Shown: positions 56,001 to 62,306, numbered from the stretch's first letter. The stretch is 64,000 nucleotides of DNA from Pseudoselenomonas ruminantium (GCF_900104055.1 NZ_FNJQ01000002.1:113122-177121); one strand, 5' to 3'. Notes: generated by a model not told the origin, from the letters alone. Numbers and translations are program-made.

Positions 56001-59000
56001 TGTGAATGGTGATATCCATATGTCGGATAAAATCGCAGCGAAACGCAACTTGGATTTTGAAACCCGGGAGCGTGGCGACATTATGGTGGACAAACAGATC
56101 GTTGTTGCAAACGATATGTCCATGAAAACGGAGATTGGCAGTATTACGGTTGGCGAAGACATCAAAGCCGGGCGGGATGTAAATATGACCACCGGTACAG
56201 GCAGTATTCAGGTAGGTGCAGACAATGGCAAAGGAAATGTGCTGGCGGGTAACGATGTAAACATGACAGTTGCCAGCGGCAGCATCAACGTTGACAAGAC
56301 GGTCAAAGCCCAGGGCGGCAATGTGAATGTACTGGTGAATGCTGGTGATATTCAGATTGGCAACAATGGGCCGGATGTGGATACGGTGGCGGCATACAAG
56401 GATGTGAATCTGTCTACGGACAGCGGCGAAATCAGGATCTCTGGCAAGACTGTAACGGAAACCGGCGATATCAAGGTGCAGGCAGCTAGTGATGAATATG
56501 TGGCAGGCCTGGCTGGTCAGAATGTTATCTTTGACCAGAACGGGAAGATTGCAGCGGCCCGTGATGCGACACTGAGCGTGACGAATGGCGACTTGCATGT
56601 GACCGACAATGTGACTGCCGTGCGGAGCCTGAAGGCGGAAACCCGCAAGGAAGGCAATATCGCGCTGGATACTGATGTTACGGTCAATAAAGAAATGTCC
56701 ATGAAGACGGAAAAAGGCAGCATTGATGTTGGCGGAACCATTATGGTCAAGGACGGTATCGCTGCTATGACTACGGATACGGGTAACATAACGGTAGGCA
56801 AGAACGTTACTGCAGGTACAGATGTCAATATGCAGACGAACACCGAAGGCAGTATTGCTATAGGTGCTGATGTGAAGGCAGGTCAGGATGTGAATATGAC
56901 CACCAATACGGGAGATGTGTCTATAGGCGCTGACGTAAATGCGGGCCAGAATGTGAATATGACCGTCAATACAGGGGATGTGTCTGTTGGTGCAGATGTG
57001 AATGCAGGCAAAGACGTGAAGATGACAATCAACACGGGCAATATTACTATTGGAGATGACGTAAAGGCCGGCAGCAATGTCAATATGGCCGTGAAGTCGG
57101 GGAATATTACGGTAGGCCTCGATGGAAACGGCAGTGTTGTGGCAGGAAATGATTTGGCGATGACCGTGGACAGCGGTGATGTTTCCATCGCGAAGGCCGT
57201 GAAGGCTATATCTGGTAATGTGGACGTATTGGCAAAGGATGGCGACATTCAGATTGGCAATAACGGGCCGAATGTGGAAACAGTGGCGGCATACAAGGAT
57301 GTGAACCTGAACGCTGAAAGCGGCAAAATTCAGATTTCCGGCAAGACTGCAACGGCAACAGGTGATATTACGGTACATGCTGCCAATGACGAATATGTGG
57401 CAGGAGCAGAAGGGCAGAGCATTCTCTTTGACCAGAATGGTCAGATTGCAGCAGCCCGCGATGCAGCCATGATCATGACCAACGGCGACCTGCATGTGAC
57501 CGACCATGTGATGGCGAAACGCAGCCTGAAGGCAGAAACCCGTAACCAGGGCAATATTGCTTTGGATACTGACGTTACCGTAAATCAGGATATGACCATG
57601 AAGACGGAAACGGGCAATATTGACATTGGCAGAACCATTACCGCCAAGGAAGGTGCTGTTTCCATGACCACGGAAACGGGCAGCATTACAGTCGGTAAGG
57701 ATGTTACGGCAGCCCGGAATGTGAGCATGAATGTCAATACAGGTGATATTGCTATCGGTGCTGATGTAGCATCGGGTAACGATGTGAATATGGCAACCAA
57801 TACGGGCAGCATCTCTGTAGGTGCTGGCGTAAAGGCTGTCAATGATGTCAACATGACTGTGAAGTTGGGGAATATTTCGGTAGGTCACGATGGAACAGGC
57901 AGTGTTACCGCAGATAAGAATGTTGCGATAACCGTGGATAAGGGCGATGTTTCCATTGAAAAGGCTGTGAAGTCGAAGAGCGAAAGTGTAAATGTACTGG
58001 CGAAAGACGGCAACATCATGATTGGCGACAACATGGATGCAGATACCGTGGGGGCCATGAAGGACGTAACGTTGGAAAGCCAGAACGGCAAGATTGAGAT
58101 CTTTGGCAGAACCGCGACAGAAACCGGCAATATTTCCGTAACGGCAATAAACGCACAGTATAATGGAGCAGACAGCATCATCTTCGATCACAATGGCAAA
58201 CTGGATGCAAATAAGGATGCAAACCTGATCGTTGAAAATGGTGATCTGCATATAACGGATCATGTGACTGCAGGCAACAGCTTCAATGCGGTGACGCGCA
58301 AGCAAGGGAATATCACGTTGGATGATGACATTACCGTGGTCAAAGATATGACCATGAAAGCGGAAAGGGGCGATATTACAGTCGGCAGGACGATTACGGC
58401 TATGGATGGTTCTGTTTCCATGGGTACGGACAAGGGAGATATCAGCGTAGGAGAAGATATTACCGTTGCCAGGAACGTTGAACTTGAGGTGACCGAAGGA
58501 GATATCAATATCGGCGGCATCGATGGCAAGGGCAACGTAGAAGCAGGTAATGATGTAAAGATGGCAGTGGGCAATGGCGATGTCAATGTTGTGAAGACCG
58601 TTAAGTCCACAGGCGGTAATGTGGATATCCTGACCAAAAACGGAGACGTCCATATTGGCGACAATGGCGCTGATGTGGAAACCGTAAAAGCATACAAGGA
58701 TGTGAATTTGGAAACAGAAAATGGCAGGATTGAGATCTATGGCAAGACCTCCACAGTAAATGGAGATGTGACCGTGCATGCCGGAAATACTGTACCAAAT
58801 AGTCTGGGCGCATCCGGCCAGAACATCCTGTTTGACCACAATGGCCAGATCGAAGCGGGGAATGATGGGAACCTGATCGTGACCAACGGCAGCCTGCACG
58901 TGACGGATCATGTGAAAGCAGGAAACAACCTGAATGTGGAGACCAGAGGGGAAGGCGATATTTCGCTGGATGATAACATTACCGTTGTGAATAACATGTC

Positions 59001-60315
59001 CATGACGACGGAAATTGGCAATATTACCGTAGGCAAGACAATCAATGCTGGCAACGATGTGAAGATGTTTGCGAAGCAGGGTGACGTTTCTGTACTGAAG
59101 GCGGTTACGTCTGAAGGCGGAAGTATAGATATCCTGACGAAGCAGGGTGCTATCCAAATCGGCAATAACGGACCGGATGTGGAGACTGTTTCGGCATATA
59201 AGGATGTAACACTGAATACGGAACAAGGTAAGATTGAAATCTATGGCAAGACCTCTGGAAGGATAGGGGATGTTACCTTGAAGGCTGCCAGCGCTGATTA
59301 TGTGACAGGTGAAAACAGCAATAACATCATCATTGGCCAGTACGGTCAGGTCTTTGCCGGACGGGATGTAATGCTGGAGACGACCAATGGCGATCTGAGT
59401 GTGACCGATGCTGTCCAGACCACACGGAACCTGAATGTTCGGGTGCTCAATGAAGGGAATATTTCCATGGATGACGTCGAGGTTCAGGGCGATGTGAATA
59501 TTTCCATCGAAGGCCGGGGTTCTGTTAGTGGCAATAACATTATTGCCGGAGGAACCACGCGCGTGGCTTTGACGAACGGGGATCTCTTCCTGAATCTGGC
59601 AGAGGGCAAAGCTGTACTGCTGCTTATGGAGAACAATACAGAAGCCTCCAGAGTCAACAATGTTTTGGCAGAGGCAAGCGGCGGCACTGATCCGGATGTC
59701 AGCTTGACGGGGAATTTCATTAACATTGGTACTATGTCGGCAAAAGGTGGTGACGCGACGTTCCAGATTTCAGCTATGGGAGCAGGAAATCAGAAGCTCA
59801 TCAACGGGGAGTTCTCCGTGGAGAGCCTGAACTCCGAACATGGCACAAAGATGCCATATCTCTGGACCAATCGAGGATATCTCCAGGTGGATGAAGGCAA
59901 TCTGGCAGTGCAGGATATGCTGGCCGTTGATAAGATTCATCTTGGCAATGCAAAGACGGACGTGGCTGTTTATGGACGTACTCCTACCAGAGACGGAGAA
60001 CAGCTGGTCTATTGGAATAACCTGGGGTATAGCAAGGAACGGGCTTTCCAGCTTTATACAAACGGAAAGCTTAGAACAAGCCGGGCTGTATTGATTGACG
60101 CTGGCAGAAATTATGGCAAGCTCTATGGTGATAACCTCAGTGTAGTGGATATGATGCGCGAACGGGTGACGAATCTGCATGGCCGGTTCACTTTTGACAG
60201 CACGCTGCTGACAGAACCTGGCAAAGCGATGCGGGGAGTGTTCTTTGATATGGCACCTGTGCAAGCTGATTTCCAGCAGAAAAAAGCAACAGATGAAGAG
60301 ATCGTAGTAGATTGA
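38098..60315 (+). CDS. Giant TpsA filamentous adhesin (LktA/FHA type)
   Basis: About 7,405 residues from ATG 38098 (ATG 38086 abuts the AAGGA site at 38081-38085). Extended signal (residues 1-52, YGYNFKKRNSKK then WRILASLTMAAGMLAPVGVGEA) and TPS domain (about 53-290; SPNGIAVGSTGVINAG). A Lys/Asp/Glu-rich linker lies near 595-695. Next come many VGVGGAV-type beta repeats (about 1200-3200), matching LktA-family adhesins. A helical Tyr/Lys-rich insertion with a calcium-loop-like motif lies near 4325-4530. A final beta-helical repeat field (about 5700-7150) and a short unique C-terminus follow. Secreted by the upstream TpsB; role in adhesion or aggregation inferred. No frameshift is seen. Confidence 0.93.
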   Translation: MAYGYNFKKRNSKKAGAAKGMASHHTAWRILASLTMAAGMLAPVGVGEAAIVDKSGNTLTPEGKVYNINPEKVSDNFAYNRFKQFSLDAGYIANLRFGSAYILANLVNEKVSINGIVNAVRNNAIDGHLMFLSPNGIAVGSTGVINAGQFTGIVPAQADFDKLYNSTNPTVDITLKAIETLRDSAFAAGGVIDISGQINTHSGVMLGSGIINIKDGSTIQSVKSLNFTNLVNTGNTGAGLTLATVEGTGGDIILTAKQESDVKDTKPVLKSDGTPDKDKNGKEKTEANPIRWSGRSTDISAAINIGTDAKAKGVSITSSDGAVKLAAESKSTYEDSTPMTLTDTLKGVIFGDDSKILNGLVDKLAGKEAGANKYLFVNYSSKKNKAAVNIGENSALTGKNIDIAANSNVEIKQSITVPTGNGKKDSEGKTVPSGSKAVAAVAVSRVYNTADVVIDGNLTAKDADKDGNGIKIAANADTKADISATGNGGDANAVAVGVAVLTGDTKAKVNVNDPANAAALSAAKGKAAVEAVTTSDVNINVGAVGKTSYVVSNVGVANYDTSADVNINRSITAGAVDIKAENNITGWKMTVDNTVKKSSEGGKDTAGATDAQKQQDDADADAEKKKPDSEKSADEKESEKKSGDPTKLIKDASVDPNKDDKTKDAAGADGKGGVKDVKDKVEGTNEGGNNEAKTSAFGLGASVGVVSNKNDANVTLGKNVVITAAKPESAETPDGSVKVAANTLMTASADKEDSLQFSVKNAQANSAKVEIGAAVLVTNVKNNAKILLDNEGDKSAQITGGAVSLDAKAGQGSYKKDDKDKTSVLSYAVNSEGTPDKEKPATVVLDGSVGVNTLKNDAIVLLGQKSKVEGTAVTLSADAVTNAEGSYGAKEENSKVGVGATVGIQNISGNSLIMAGKEAALTGSTVSASASNSLEAKNEVKNAGKGDSLGVSGMVALSYGDSNNIISLDDEVRIKAPEGVSLTSTNSTSVDNSARSESEGKESSKAFGIGVGIINYDVNNIALVSDNGKGIIAPSGSTTDVEKAAQKIYQDTALAQSIAGETFTAKLGQQNTEKGSIITNSLIMSAITTGSMQNDAKAKVVSKTAEDKSEDANSRKESEKWTQWSKKGNEGASEAKKNTEDLEQDKVEAQNESAAPTISGKEQKNNNATKAAGEASQAANPDDTPKEEGAAPAAGSSASAGASIGIEGSAALTFLGGRTDALLNNVTVKNETAENAAAPVASVALSALDFLNSITMGGTDIRNSVKSGNSATKVGIGGTFAMNSSNRDVDAIMRNSELQQVGSVSNAASKIGIELAAGMGVSASKGDGTNVAGAGVVYYNKAKQDIHALMIGNTIAGTENSTISNKGTSTDFQIAGGLAANSASGAKTNVGVGGAVAISNLENNLSSGIIGGTYQNKFQSVDVTAQKGTTQINGALAATFAGGESGYGFEGAFAYGSVKNTTRAYISGVSGDGLKADAVNVKAGEIPVPNAADSQEKKDKDLLSEKGIDVTGKQYLDTTASAASSLDDNAANTDAGNAANEAASEEDEAKAELGQNKNLIITAAVAGGWNGKAGVGAGISYNYVKNDIAADIQGSTIKADTLNGEAASDAMIVSVGAGVAIGGKAFNGAGSGSWNDLKNDTKVTFADNIITGKNVSEQAQNTSSIINIAGEVAGGKGMAMGLSLAYNSLNNTTGTYLTGNDITLQGTDNSVKLATTNQSKALAVAGGVNVNASQEIAGAVGTVAINRGVNNTESVIDGKSTGENTKLDGVKNLSVTAEELTKKTTVAGSVSVGGKKVGIGGAVAYASVGSKDNKEKLRAEINHADITTTSDGKIDVSTKDSKTEGTTTEKSRLTTVGAGFGVSWGKNFFNLQGGAAVADIYKDSRASLNNTNINKGTAANYPSIDVTADTKSKINTVGVGGSVDIGTAVKGTAGVAINRMNQDTKAEMAADSGTTAVNAGLTQVRATGDGDIHSVGVGGMVGVNGQVAFAGSGSYNYIGNNVDAVIRNQNLTSNSSVGVVAQSDDRLYNFAGGFAIGANTKAGLGAAVSINKITGSTNALVQGGSLQAADSGSIQVTRPQDENLFTTEKLDLTTERQRLSENRKKETKSGIVVDSSATHTIISQLASGGVAASSSVGVELAGTVNLNTIEGDTTAKIKDANIGSAAKASNVNVNAVDYTNFGSFTGTPSVGAAATAGVSVGVSANWETMSRTTAAEISSTDDAEKKNVYAKNLTVDATTKHGSSALSFAGAVGAGATAGVASGDSIMRHKNTSTTSAALDKINAVFDGKAEILAEHLGNSRTMNIGASLAGGYAAVAAGAGVAVMDDTSTVKAVVNSSDLKAKSSVDGKDISVLAKNENNWKSTLVTASLAVGLGAGLAANVGINNTTSETSATVSNSQLKAAEVTINATDKLTADSTGGVGAGGIGGVGVSVALNNINSSVSANVVGGSVEAAKNVNVAAEEVRKFDSSVTGAAAGGIGVGVNVAVTSINKGITDAQLSNAADENGKKTDVNSTTQNEINVHLNGAQGVNNAKGALGVSGAKFFGLNAADKSDLEKAKNTNVSLSTPDTKKQGIHTSISGGASLTAAENVNVTAKETSDISAKNVTVGVGGMAVGVTDAIIHTNHDTDVTLDNAAITGKNVNIKTLQGQADKGSEIKVTAVSVGAGLGVGVGYAGIVNKGATDINITGSTIKGTENVTVNALDESRSKTQITNVGVAALEVTTTFANVENEDNVGVTLGGTNNISAAKNIAIDAKKANALEAHTQGVGAGGANVAVNHATIEDKGTAAAKITGTDGKFTADSFHLGAANDTTAKLSAGNTAVSVLGISTMRGKGVMDMGAETTVAGGSFNAKTVEFASMLGNAQGRTIEGNVKGHNISVGAVAPDTVRLETTATGKVNVANSTFGEDTNLILDNESYVDRKAYIYDVTVGGVAVGNSRAIISGNEKLTTTLTGKAGITNKLNSLQLLSYGDNTGKALADAGGGGLAGYVGAHVDNKSTNTVSSSIGGKWDTTGEVYLLAAQKDETRLTASEGHGGVIGVGGTSVENNIDTKLNATVEDSTEINADRVHVGTSSSTITGAYNDINANGVTDNQAYTLKDYFGGAIAGNRLRSLLEISETGSVTIGENAKITSNKLQEFIAASDSDLVNHAQAKGGAAVGVVDTVAENNITVNNSVDVKKGALLSNEAAASTEDIILAAYDEQKLNSHTEATVGGAAGVMVAKNNNELNRRSTVNVAGIIESGSKVGLYAGANTDGVLSNLKADLKAGAYNHTAIPVSTPRVNYNITADKGTVDVSGTVRSTGDINVIASGGKEEVVKDQSLFNWVLGGSSTEKKFLSSDAVVAEEALPKASTVNVTGSLIAGTADPINLTIGGSVASGLTITAPDNRANNRVKNGVKQGTFDYANTLGARWEELDKMIAAYDGADTNVLAAYIAERERIQNDMINLGLAEKDEQGNYKYTSNGRSVYFVEIPDIATSGGNINVTSNDLIGTGNLRANSAPGVTITNNSDAYLKLNNILMGEQGGKIVYNTNTIPPNTASGNAKINSINISSKSGAKFAEIYGVTGGAAAGLSVQNTFKGNKTSTLQLTEQMRKEIDSSNLTAAEKAQYKADIQAGKFQYTAITDVEVDGKLSNFYGNVTINNTSGDIRINGGTKERPTGVMGNTVSLIAAQGTIAQGYKEGIVNINGDPEKYLADKADEMKPVIDNYFQYGGENYPRSFFDEFNHGPRMNNEWANGTKTYTRPDSSQTATGYIAGRDVYVSAANVNVNGLIQSGYKNYTATVTQADLTVAQNQSANRAAIVQNRTMYKVNEGGAKWNAADKVFDYVAQVYWDPSTKQLFVEDIETGGGKVYLTGRIASTGDGRILAADGAANITVTNETALDMNVGKVLNSQREGVITIADTAKNTWTEYKKGQTRTINDYTNYMKKHAKDGNPYANATVSANNLSVSNALTYTPQANQTYHWAKGEEEGRTVIKQHHVRYGMWGLVKTKDMSEIKGDSSNITQISSQDGGKYGLPEGATIQQNSTNVPEVGKIRVDAAENLVKSETSGVQRWLEKTGFLGWFKNYYTRWTEKSTKVRTYDFSINASQNISIGLLGADVGKIDIKSTNANGGSINLTDNVANSHNQAVLTIDSKAGNITQFDNTTLKSEIVNLSAKDDIKNIHLASIGTAVKDANGNVTSVTDNIKLNAVSTDKGDIDITAMGGILENRSLPGNVQIVALKSQDGNAAFKNDAALGDVTLNAAGNITQSGSGITVEGRGIYLTSEEGGIGTKSQALNMAASDLIYSADRYGAQVNASAKNSIYLTEAADGGNMRVGKIESREGDVKLTVANGAFIDGLPDEDKSGSMDSVDEMVHRWIDAGLIDGEKDAQGNYTYKGAYITGLEKARDDYKANIEAAYDAQKGGKSAADWKTEYTEQKTSYQSYLDNKARYGRLSPSELQKLEENSDKDYLAYKQADKYYSQYGTYATADDYLKANSTAYKYAQYASAEAYLAVDDTYKGLKDKAANPTFEWTKDMMLYAVSEKLVNPEGGSSTQTNRAANVLGNNVTLSAAQGAVGTFANKSTEITVDELTGSARIAKMKELMNANASDVTVHRDDNGNLLSFEIKGNMPLGVKVSGTLDVTAGGNISVAGRKDAAGDHSAIAVGTIDATQNNAKGDVRLHSDMGIYNAKTADDTNIKGNNLILTGGKESIGASEKPLTVSLSGEMTEARADKNVFIKNMKADDYLRLGAMVAKDTISLNSDKGFLMSNANAELAASYINAGKTLTFNADATSGIVGAENAPIRILNDRAAVNITAKEAYLRGVGSLNLGIQNGTLVLGNINTAGTFMATSDGSLAVGREEEKDSNENVVKEAVTGAIQTGGDATLAAKDKLTLDGTVNTKNKTLTLKAVDGDITQTAKGIITAGVVKTFNGKSLLLENTDNAFGRIEVDGIETAAGEKPAIAGDVRIKDNASALTVGIKRNVAGDISVSNLRQNGTLVNAGDFTAAGKISLNAQGSLLQAANTTFTAGNDVELTSSAADIRQATDAGIKAAKVTAVSAKTVALQGTGNQFGVLAVQSVDADVPLQGSVLVQDSADKLELSVPSVVNGDIVVENTKGQGVIQVVSELQAKGDGADANGDITLKSDGSMKVDRNLTANRDVKLTSANGAMNIGGDVTAASNIALKSKGTLQTDAKLAAGNNIELTSTQSDVLLRGDIFTGSRMPVDIDLNTGKLNGTYDSLIIHAGGAVQEADGVTIATPVVETYSGKGVSMESVNNEFAVFFADALTGRKDINGSVKAVTNYAKDQKDNVFTVGVGANILGDAEFTNINGIGELGILIVEPEDANEKIEVLGGNGAEGDLVLRASQDVTVLGDANAKHDIVIESTDDGSFYGVGRGLKAGNDVKVSTGETVAYIGTIEAGHDISIQVQNAGSADDGDGIYIGTVPDEKSSSTENTSLKAGNQALFNVNGSGDILLYGNIGVANGTATVNISDKGNIYIGQDDKLNAKSITAKKDVSLRTNEGSIFVTKSIASTDESVTAKTGKGIIFIGTDKVKNEETITAQKNVTVETDLGTVFILGKTVTQNGDISMKAGKEVYEEDTANEQKGNFIIRDDGSLISGGGIKLNGRNGDIHITDDIQAKKGITVDIAERGNVSFDRDVSVTGDVDISTDHGNIAVGHGINSDTGAIRLQTDNGDIQVGKDITAGKDVTISSHQGDIIVGDIKLGNDGDVLAKSGNVSIKTDKGVIGIVKTVKAQNGSVDIETGEGSIGIGYNGADVPTVVAEQDITLTAKDGIINVDGKTQTIKGDISVYAHNEDPAAGDNIVLLQNGILDSGRDLTLHTYNGSIAVTDSTLAKRTIKIIVDNQGDIAFGRDINVVGDVSAQTANGSIAVAHKIKSSEGSIDILTKDGNILIGDNGPDVETVAAYKDVKLQAESGKIEVYGKTSTTTGDVTLLAGNDEYVAGEDGRNIIIDHNGAVSSGRDARVIVVNGDIHMSDKIAAKRNLDFETRERGDIMVDKQIVVANDMSMKTEIGSITVGEDIKAGRDVNMTTGTGSIQVGADNGKGNVLAGNDVNMTVASGSINVDKTVKAQGGNVNVLVNAGDIQIGNNGPDVDTVAAYKDVNLSTDSGEIRISGKTVTETGDIKVQAASDEYVAGLAGQNVIFDQNGKIAAARDATLSVTNGDLHVTDNVTAVRSLKAETRKEGNIALDTDVTVNKEMSMKTEKGSIDVGGTIMVKDGIAAMTTDTGNITVGKNVTAGTDVNMQTNTEGSIAIGADVKAGQDVNMTTNTGDVSIGADVNAGQNVNMTVNTGDVSVGADVNAGKDVKMTINTGNITIGDDVKAGSNVNMAVKSGNITVGLDGNGSVVAGNDLAMTVDSGDVSIAKAVKAISGNVDVLAKDGDIQIGNNGPNVETVAAYKDVNLNAESGKIQISGKTATATGDITVHAANDEYVAGAEGQSILFDQNGQIAAARDAAMIMTNGDLHVTDHVMAKRSLKAETRNQGNIALDTDVTVNQDMTMKTETGNIDIGRTITAKEGAVSMTTETGSITVGKDVTAARNVSMNVNTGDIAIGADVASGNDVNMATNTGSISVGAGVKAVNDVNMTVKLGNISVGHDGTGSVTADKNVAITVDKGDVSIEKAVKSKSESVNVLAKDGNIMIGDNMDADTVGAMKDVTLESQNGKIEIFGRTATETGNISVTAINAQYNGADSIIFDHNGKLDANKDANLIVENGDLHITDHVTAGNSFNAVTRKQGNITLDDDITVVKDMTMKAERGDITVGRTITAMDGSVSMGTDKGDISVGEDITVARNVELEVTEGDINIGGIDGKGNVEAGNDVKMAVGNGDVNVVKTVKSTGGNVDILTKNGDVHIGDNGADVETVKAYKDVNLETENGRIEIYGKTSTVNGDVTVHAGNTVPNSLGASGQNILFDHNGQIEAGNDGNLIVTNGSLHVTDHVKAGNNLNVETRGEGDISLDDNITVVNNMSMTTEIGNITVGKTINAGNDVKMFAKQGDVSVLKAVTSEGGSIDILTKQGAIQIGNNGPDVETVSAYKDVTLNTEQGKIEIYGKTSGRIGDVTLKAASADYVTGENSNNIIIGQYGQVFAGRDVMLETTNGDLSVTDAVQTTRNLNVRVLNEGNISMDDVEVQGDVNISIEGRGSVSGNNIIAGGTTRVALTNGDLFLNLAEGKAVLLLMENNTEASRVNNVLAEASGGTDPDVSLTGNFINIGTMSAKGGDATFQISAMGAGNQKLINGEFSVESLNSEHGTKMPYLWTNRGYLQVDEGNLAVQDMLAVDKIHLGNAKTDVAVYGRTPTRDGEQLVYWNNLGYSKERAFQLYTNGKLRTSRAVLIDAGRNYGKLYGDNLSVVDMMRERVTNLHGRFTFDSTLLTEPGKAMRGVFFDMAPVQADFQQKKATDEEIVVD
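51115..51150 (+). other. EF-hand-like calcium loop in the adhesin
   Basis: Codons 4340-4351 read DEDKSGSMDSVD, matching the D-x-D-x-S-G-x-hydrophobic-D-x-x-D/E pattern. It starts the ~190-residue helical insertion (EMVHRWIDAGLIDG and onward, rich in Tyr, Lys and Asp) that breaks the beta repeats. Confidence 0.5.
55330..59600 (+). repeat. Large tandem coding repeats in adhesin C-terminal region
   Basis: Seven diverged copies of a unit that starts with IGNNGPDVETVAAYKDV and continues through GKTxTxTGDI, DQNGxIxAARD, TNGDLHVTD and ETRxxGNIALD. Copies begin near 55330, 55770, 56350, 57247, 58015, 58648 and 59152. Spacing varies from 440 to about 900 bases because of insertions of shorter repeats. 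Confidence 0.85.
56863..57114 (+). repeat. Four exact-length 63-base units inside the larger repeats
   Basis: Units at 56863, 56926, 56989 and 57052, each 21 codons, of the form GADVNAGQNVNMTVNTGDVSI. A 66-base relative precedes at 56797. They account for the longer third large unit and are probably one rung each of a beta helix. Confidence 0.85.
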
Positions 60316-60324
60316 CAGCGACGG

Positions 60325-60358
60325 CCCCCGCAGATATCCTGCGGGGGTTGTTGTTTTG
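60325..60358 (+). terminator. Rho-independent terminator after adhesin gene
   Basis: Perfect 9-bp stem (60325-60333 with 60339-60347, CCCCCGCAG/CTGCGGGGG), loop ATATC, then TTGTTGTTTT. Confidence 0.85.
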
Positions 60359-60384
60359 GTCAGCAATAAAACAGAAAAGAGTCA

Positions 60385-60413
60385 GCCATAAAGCAAAATT
60401 CATGCTTAATGGC
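60385..60413 (+). other. Second hairpin between adhesin and gatC
   Basis: Eleven-base-pair stem with one mismatch (60385-60395 with 60403-60413), loop AAATTCA, followed by GGGTTCTTTCCTTTT. It could back up the terminator or act in the gatC leader upstream of its promoter. Confidence 0.35.
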
Positions 60414-60448
60414 GGGTTCTTTCCTTTTGTGATGAACCAAATCGTGTC

Positions 60449-60477
60449 TTTAAGTATCATACTTTTTATGCTATAAT
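60449..60477 (+). promoter_or_regulatory. Promoter of gatCAB
   Basis: TATAAT at 60472-60477, 52 bases before gatC, with TTTAAG at 60449-60454 (17-base spacer). The -10 is perfect, the -35 weak. Confidence 0.55.
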
Positions 60478-60529
60478 AGCGAAGTGTGTTTCTTAACGAT
60501 AACAATTAACATCTATGGATGGTGAGAAA

Positions 60530-60820
60530 ATGAAAGTTACCAAAGAAGATTTGCAGAATGTAGCAGTCCTTTCCCGTTTGGCAATTCCTGCCGACCAGGA
60601 GGACAAGTACATCGGCCAAATGGATAAAATCCTGACCTATATGGATAACCTCTCTGAGCTGGACACGGAGAATGTCAAGCCGACCACCTATGCCCTGCCC
60701 ATGCAGAACGTATTCCGCAAGGACGAAGTCAAGGTATCCCTCGACCGTGAGGCAGCGCTGGCTAATGCACCGCTCAAGGAAGACGGCTATTTCAAAGTAC
60801 CGAAGGTTCTGGAAGACTAA
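60530..60820 (+). CDS. gatC: Aspartyl/glutamyl-tRNA amidotransferase subunit C
   Basis: 96 residues from ATG 60530 (GGTGAG upstream; an earlier in-frame ATG at 60515 lacks a site). Family pattern: [34 protein letters not shown], the [20 protein letters not shown] block and the C-terminal [11 protein letters not shown]. GatC clamps GatA and GatB in the complex that converts Glu-tRNA(Gln) to Gln-tRNA(Gln), and Asp-tRNA(Asn) to Asn-tRNA(Asn). First gene of the operon, 16 bases before gatA. Confidence 0.97.
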   Translation: MKVTKEDLQNVAVLSRLAIPADQEDKYIGQMDKILTYMDNLSELDTENVKPTTYALPMQNVFRKDEVKVSLDREAALANAPLKEDGYFKVPKVLED

Positions 60821-60836
60821 GGCAGGAGGATTGAAC

Positions 60837-62306
60837 GTGAGATTATATGAAAAACCGGCCCATGTGCTCCATGACATGCTGGTGAATAAAGAGATTACAA
60901 GCGTAGAGCTCACCGAAGATGTGCTGGCCCGCATCGACGAAGTGGAAGGCGATGTCAAGGCATATCTGACCATTACCCGCGATGAGGCCCTGGCTCAGGC
61001 CAAGGCTGTGGATGAAAAGATTGCCCGTGGCGAAGAGATTTCCTTCCTCGAAGGTATCCCGGGCGCCATCAAGGACAATATCTGCACCAAGGGCATGAAG
61101 ACCACCTGTGCTTCCAAGATTCTGGAAAACTTCGTGCCGCCTTATGATGCTACGGTTATGACCAAGCTCAAGAAAGAGAACCCTGTTATCCTGGGCAAGC
61201 TCAACATGGATGAGTTCGCCATGGGAGGTTCCACGGAAAATTCCGCTTACCATCCGACCTGCAATCCCTGGAACACGGAATGTGTACCGGGCGGTTCCTC
61301 GGGCGGCAGCGCTGCTTCCGTAGCTGCTGGTACCTCCATCTGGTCCCTGGGCTCCGATACGGGCGGTTCCATCCGTCAGCCGGCATCCTTCTGCGGCGTG
61401 GTTGGCCTCAAGCCGACCTATGGCCGCGTTTCCCGCTATGGCCTCGTGGCTTATGGTTCTTCTCTGGACCAGATTGGCCCTGTGACGCGTGATGTGACGG
61501 ACTGCGCGAACATCCTCAATATCATCGCCGGCCATGATGAGATGGACTCCACCTCCAGTGAAGCCGCTGTGCCGGACTTCACCAAGGCTCTTGTGGAAGA
61601 TGTCAAAGGCCTCAAGATCGGTCTGCCGAAGGAATACTTCGTCAAGGGCATGGACCCCGAAGTGGAAAAGGCCATCCGTACGGCGATCGAAAAGTACAAG
61701 GAACTGGGCGCCGAAGTGGTGGAGATTTCCCTGCCGCACACGGATTATGCCATTTCCGCTTACTACCTGATTGCTCCGGCTGAAGCTGCCACCAACCTGC
61801 AGCGGTATGACGGCGTAAGCTATGGCGAGCGTGTTGAAGGTGAAGATTTGGTTGCGATGATGACCAATACCCGCACGGAAAAATTCGGCGAGGAAGTAAA
61901 ACGCCGTATCGTTATCGGTAACTACGCCCTGTCTGCCGGCTACTATGATGCCTACTACCTCAAGGCCATGAAAGTGCGTACCCTCGTAGCCGAGGACTAT
62001 GCCAAGGCTTTTGAACAGGTGGATGTCATCATGGCACCGGTTGCGCCGACCACGGCCTTCAAGATTGGCGAAATGTCCGGCGATCCCCTGCAGATGTATC
62101 TGCAGGATGCCTGCACCGTGCCTTTGAACCTGGCCGGTCTGCCGGGTATCTCCATTCCCTGCGGCATGAGCAGCAAGGGAATGCCCATCGGCCTGCAGAT
62201 TATCGGCAAGGCGCTGGACGAGAAAACCATTATCCGTGCGGCTTACACCTACGAGCAGAGCCAGGATTATCACAAGCAGATGCCGCAGCTGGGAGGTAAC
62301 AAATAA
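60837..62306 (+). CDS. gatA: Glutamyl-tRNA(Gln) amidotransferase subunit A (amidase)
   Basis: 489 residues, GTG start at 60837 seven bases after AGGAGG. Amidase-signature residues are all visible: the catalytic Lys in PGAIKDNI, then [14 protein letters not shown] with the first Ser of the triad and [28 protein letters not shown] with the nucleophile. It frees ammonia from glutamine and passes it to GatB. Its stop shares a base with the gatB start. Confidence 0.98.
   Translation: MRLYEKPAHVLHDMLVNKEITSVELTEDVLARIDEVEGDVKAYLTITRDEALAQAKAVDEKIARGEEISFLEGIPGAIKDNICTKGMKTTCASKILENFVPPYDATVMTKLKKENPVILGKLNMDEFAMGGSTENSAYHPTCNPWNTECVPGGSSGGSAASVAAGTSIWSLGSDTGGSIRQPASFCGVVGLKPTYGRVSRYGLVAYGSSLDQIGPVTRDVTDCANILNIIAGHDEMDSTSSEAAVPDFTKALVEDVKGLKIGLPKEYFVKGMDPEVEKAIRTAIEKYKELGAEVVEISLPHTDYAISAYYLIAPAEAATNLQRYDGVSYGERVEGEDLVAMMTNTRTEKFGEEVKRRIVIGNYALSAGYYDAYYLKAMKVRTLVAEDYAKAFEQVDVIMAPVAPTTAFKIGEMSGDPLQMYLQDACTVPLNLAGLPGISIPCGMSSKGMPIGLQIIGKALDEKTIIRAAYTYEQSQDYHKQMPQLGGNK

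Noticed and set aside
56797..57114. CRISPR-like array
   Set aside because: The 63-base units are contiguous, diverged, in frame and part of the adhesin; there are no spacers or cas genes.
54460..59226. Open frame of 1588 codons on the minus strand under the adhesin repeats
   Set aside because: It mirrors the plus-strand repeats: Gly/Asn/Asp-rich coding on one strand leaves the opposite frame free of stops. The product is His/Ile/Cys-rich, with no ribosome site or domain.
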